The notes beneath the pieces are model-generated. The model was not told the origin of the DNA. It worked only from the letters and a program-made list of their open reading frames with translations, and did no database searches. From Lachnospiraceae bacterium (lineage in GTDB: Bacteria > Bacillota > Clostridia > Lachnospirales > Lachnospiraceae): a stretch of 41,309 bases of DNA. This document shows, piece after piece, positions 40,584 to 41,309 of this stretch; position 1 is the first letter of the stretch, and each line of letters begins with the position of its first letter. The stretch is taken from contig JAIDFQ010000021.1 in the NCBI GenBank assembly GCA_029054245.1, forward strand, positions 1-41,309. The letters run 5' to 3'. Position numbers and translations under genes: made by a program.

Positions 40584-40607
40584 ATGCAGAGAAAGGAATG
40601 ACATAAT

Positions 40608-41213
40608 ATGGAAGATTTAAAAAAGTATGGTTACATCCGGGTATCTACCAGGGAACAGAATGAGGATAGACAAAGAATTGCGCTGCGTGATATAGGAGTG
40701 CCCGAAAACCGGATTTTTATGGACAAGCTTTCGGGGAAAAACTTTGAAAGACCGCAGTATAAACGATTGCTCAAAAAATTGGATGAAAACTCTGTTTTAT
40801 ATATAAAGTCTATAGACCGTCTTGGAAGAAATTATGCCGATTTGAATGAGCAATGGCGGATTATAACGAAAGAAAAAAAGGCAGATATCGTGGTGATCGA
40901 TATGCCGATTCTGGACACCAGGCGGGAAAAAAATCTCTTGGGCACTTTTATCAGTGACATCGTACTTGCCCTGCTCAGTTACGTCGCGGAAAATGAACGT
41001 ATTAACATCCGGCAAAGGCAGGCAGAGGGGATTGCGGCGGCGAAGGCAAGAGGCGTCAGATTCGGAAGACCGCCTATAACGCTGCCAGAGAATTTTGGTG
41101 AGGTGTATGGAGAATGGAAGTCGAAAAAAATGACGCTCAAGCAGGCAGCCGAAAAGTGCAATTTGGCAAAAAGTACCTTTTTTGATAAAGCAAAACAGCT
41201 GGAAAGGCTCTAA
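40608..41213 (+). CDS. Small serine recombinase (resolvase/invertase family)
   Basis: A 201-residue protein of the size of Tn3 resolvase or Hin/Pin invertases. The catalytic domain starts KKYGYIRVSTREQNEDRQ with nucleophile Ser13. The Arg-rich active-site region is SIDRLGRNYADLNEQWRIIT, and the E-helix reads ALLSYVAENERINIRQRQAEGI. The C-terminal helix-turn-helix is MTLKQAAEKCNLAKSTFFDK. Such enzymes resolve transposon cointegrates or invert short DNA segments. AAAGGA lies about 12 bases before the ATG, after a terminator-like hairpin. No transposase is visible nearby, and the partner sites are not certain, although a partial dyad follows the gene. Confidence 0.88.
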   Translation: MEDLKKYGYIRVSTREQNEDRQRIALRDIGVPENRIFMDKLSGKNFERPQYKRLLKKLDENSVLYIKSIDRLGRNYADLNEQWRIITKEKKADIVVIDMPILDTRREKNLLGTFISDIVLALLSYVAENERINIRQRQAEGIAAAKARGVRFGRPPITLPENFGEVYGEWKSKKMTLKQAAEKCNLAKSTFFDKAKQLERL

Positions 41214-41219
41214 TTATAT

Positions 41220-41257
41220 AAGTCCGGAATAGTGTACTTTATCGGAAAACTTTTTTA
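41220..41257 (+). terminator. Weak dyad with T-tract after the serine recombinase
   Basis: TCCG (41223-41226) and CGGA (41243-41246), extended by AAG/CTT across a 3-base bulge, precede TTTTTT. It may be a weak terminator. The 24-bp span 41223-41246 is also a partial inverted repeat (8 of 12 positions), as expected of a serine-recombinase crossover site. Confidence 0.35.
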
Positions 41258-41309
41258 ATCATCCTTTTTGTAGTTTTTTGTCAAATTTATTCTTGTAAAA
41301 AAAATTTTT

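Overview
The window looks like a chromosomal segment of a low-to-moderate GC Gram-positive gut anaerobe, most likely a Lachnospiraceae-type clostridium. This is inferred from the AGGAGG-type ribosome sites, sigma-A promoters of the TTGACA-17-TATAAT form, and families typical of that group: a CmpB-like permease, a CD1871A-type CXXC small protein with a polyferredoxin, class II GalT, an IbrA/IbrB pair and an Rpn/PD-(D/E)XK nuclease. No species can be assigned from the sequence alone. No rRNA or CRISPR array was seen; there is one tRNA, tRNA-Leu(AAG).

Layout. 1-1056 is a broken junction: the 3' end of a glucosaminidase with a SPOR-like tail faces a substrate-binding lipoprotein that has lost its C-terminal third and its transporter partners. 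1238-6361 holds an SPFH/zinc-ribbon protein, a membrane-anchored Tim44-like zinc-ribbon protein, the PcrA helicase and a small acidic membrane protein. A 24-bp tandem repeat (6431-6540) precedes RlmD. 8268-10670 is a DNA-damage group: an HMCES/YedK-type protein starting at GTG, a Y-family polymerase with an SOS-like box inside its promoter, and an unknown translationally coupled small protein. 10766-15436 is a divergent sugar locus: a mannose-family PTS (order IIB-IIC-IID-IIA) on one side, a double-SIS enzyme and a GntR/UTRA regulator on the other. Two near-perfect promoters there are each followed by the same 11-bp operator-like word. 15601-17218 encodes a TlpA-like lipoprotein, a 48-residue CXXC protein and a polyferredoxin. 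17297-19191 is ptsH-ptsI, which would energise the PTS above.

19387-25655 is a galactose/galactoside locus: MFS transporter, AraC regulator, galK, galT and a MATE exporter. 25752-29275 is a tightly packed four-gene unit (IbrA-like PP-loop protein, IbrB-like ParB/Srx protein, endonuclease IV and an OGG-type glycosylase) with overlapping or nearly touching genes. It is the best candidate here for an undescribed DNA-sulfur or DNA-repair system. A convergent Rpn nuclease follows, with its start codon inside a long inverted repeat. 30764-34197 holds an ArsC/Spx protein, a His-rich CobW GTPase, a second CobW-like protein fused to a YcgQ-type (DUF1980) domain, and a CmpB-like membrane protein. The rest (34257-41213) holds the tRNA, a membrane coiled-coil protein, a GNAT gene with an apparent frameshift at its start, a two-domain hemerythrin, a DUF885 peptidase-like protein, a polysaccharide flippase and a small serine recombinase.

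All functions come from recognising families and motifs by eye. No database search or folding program was run.
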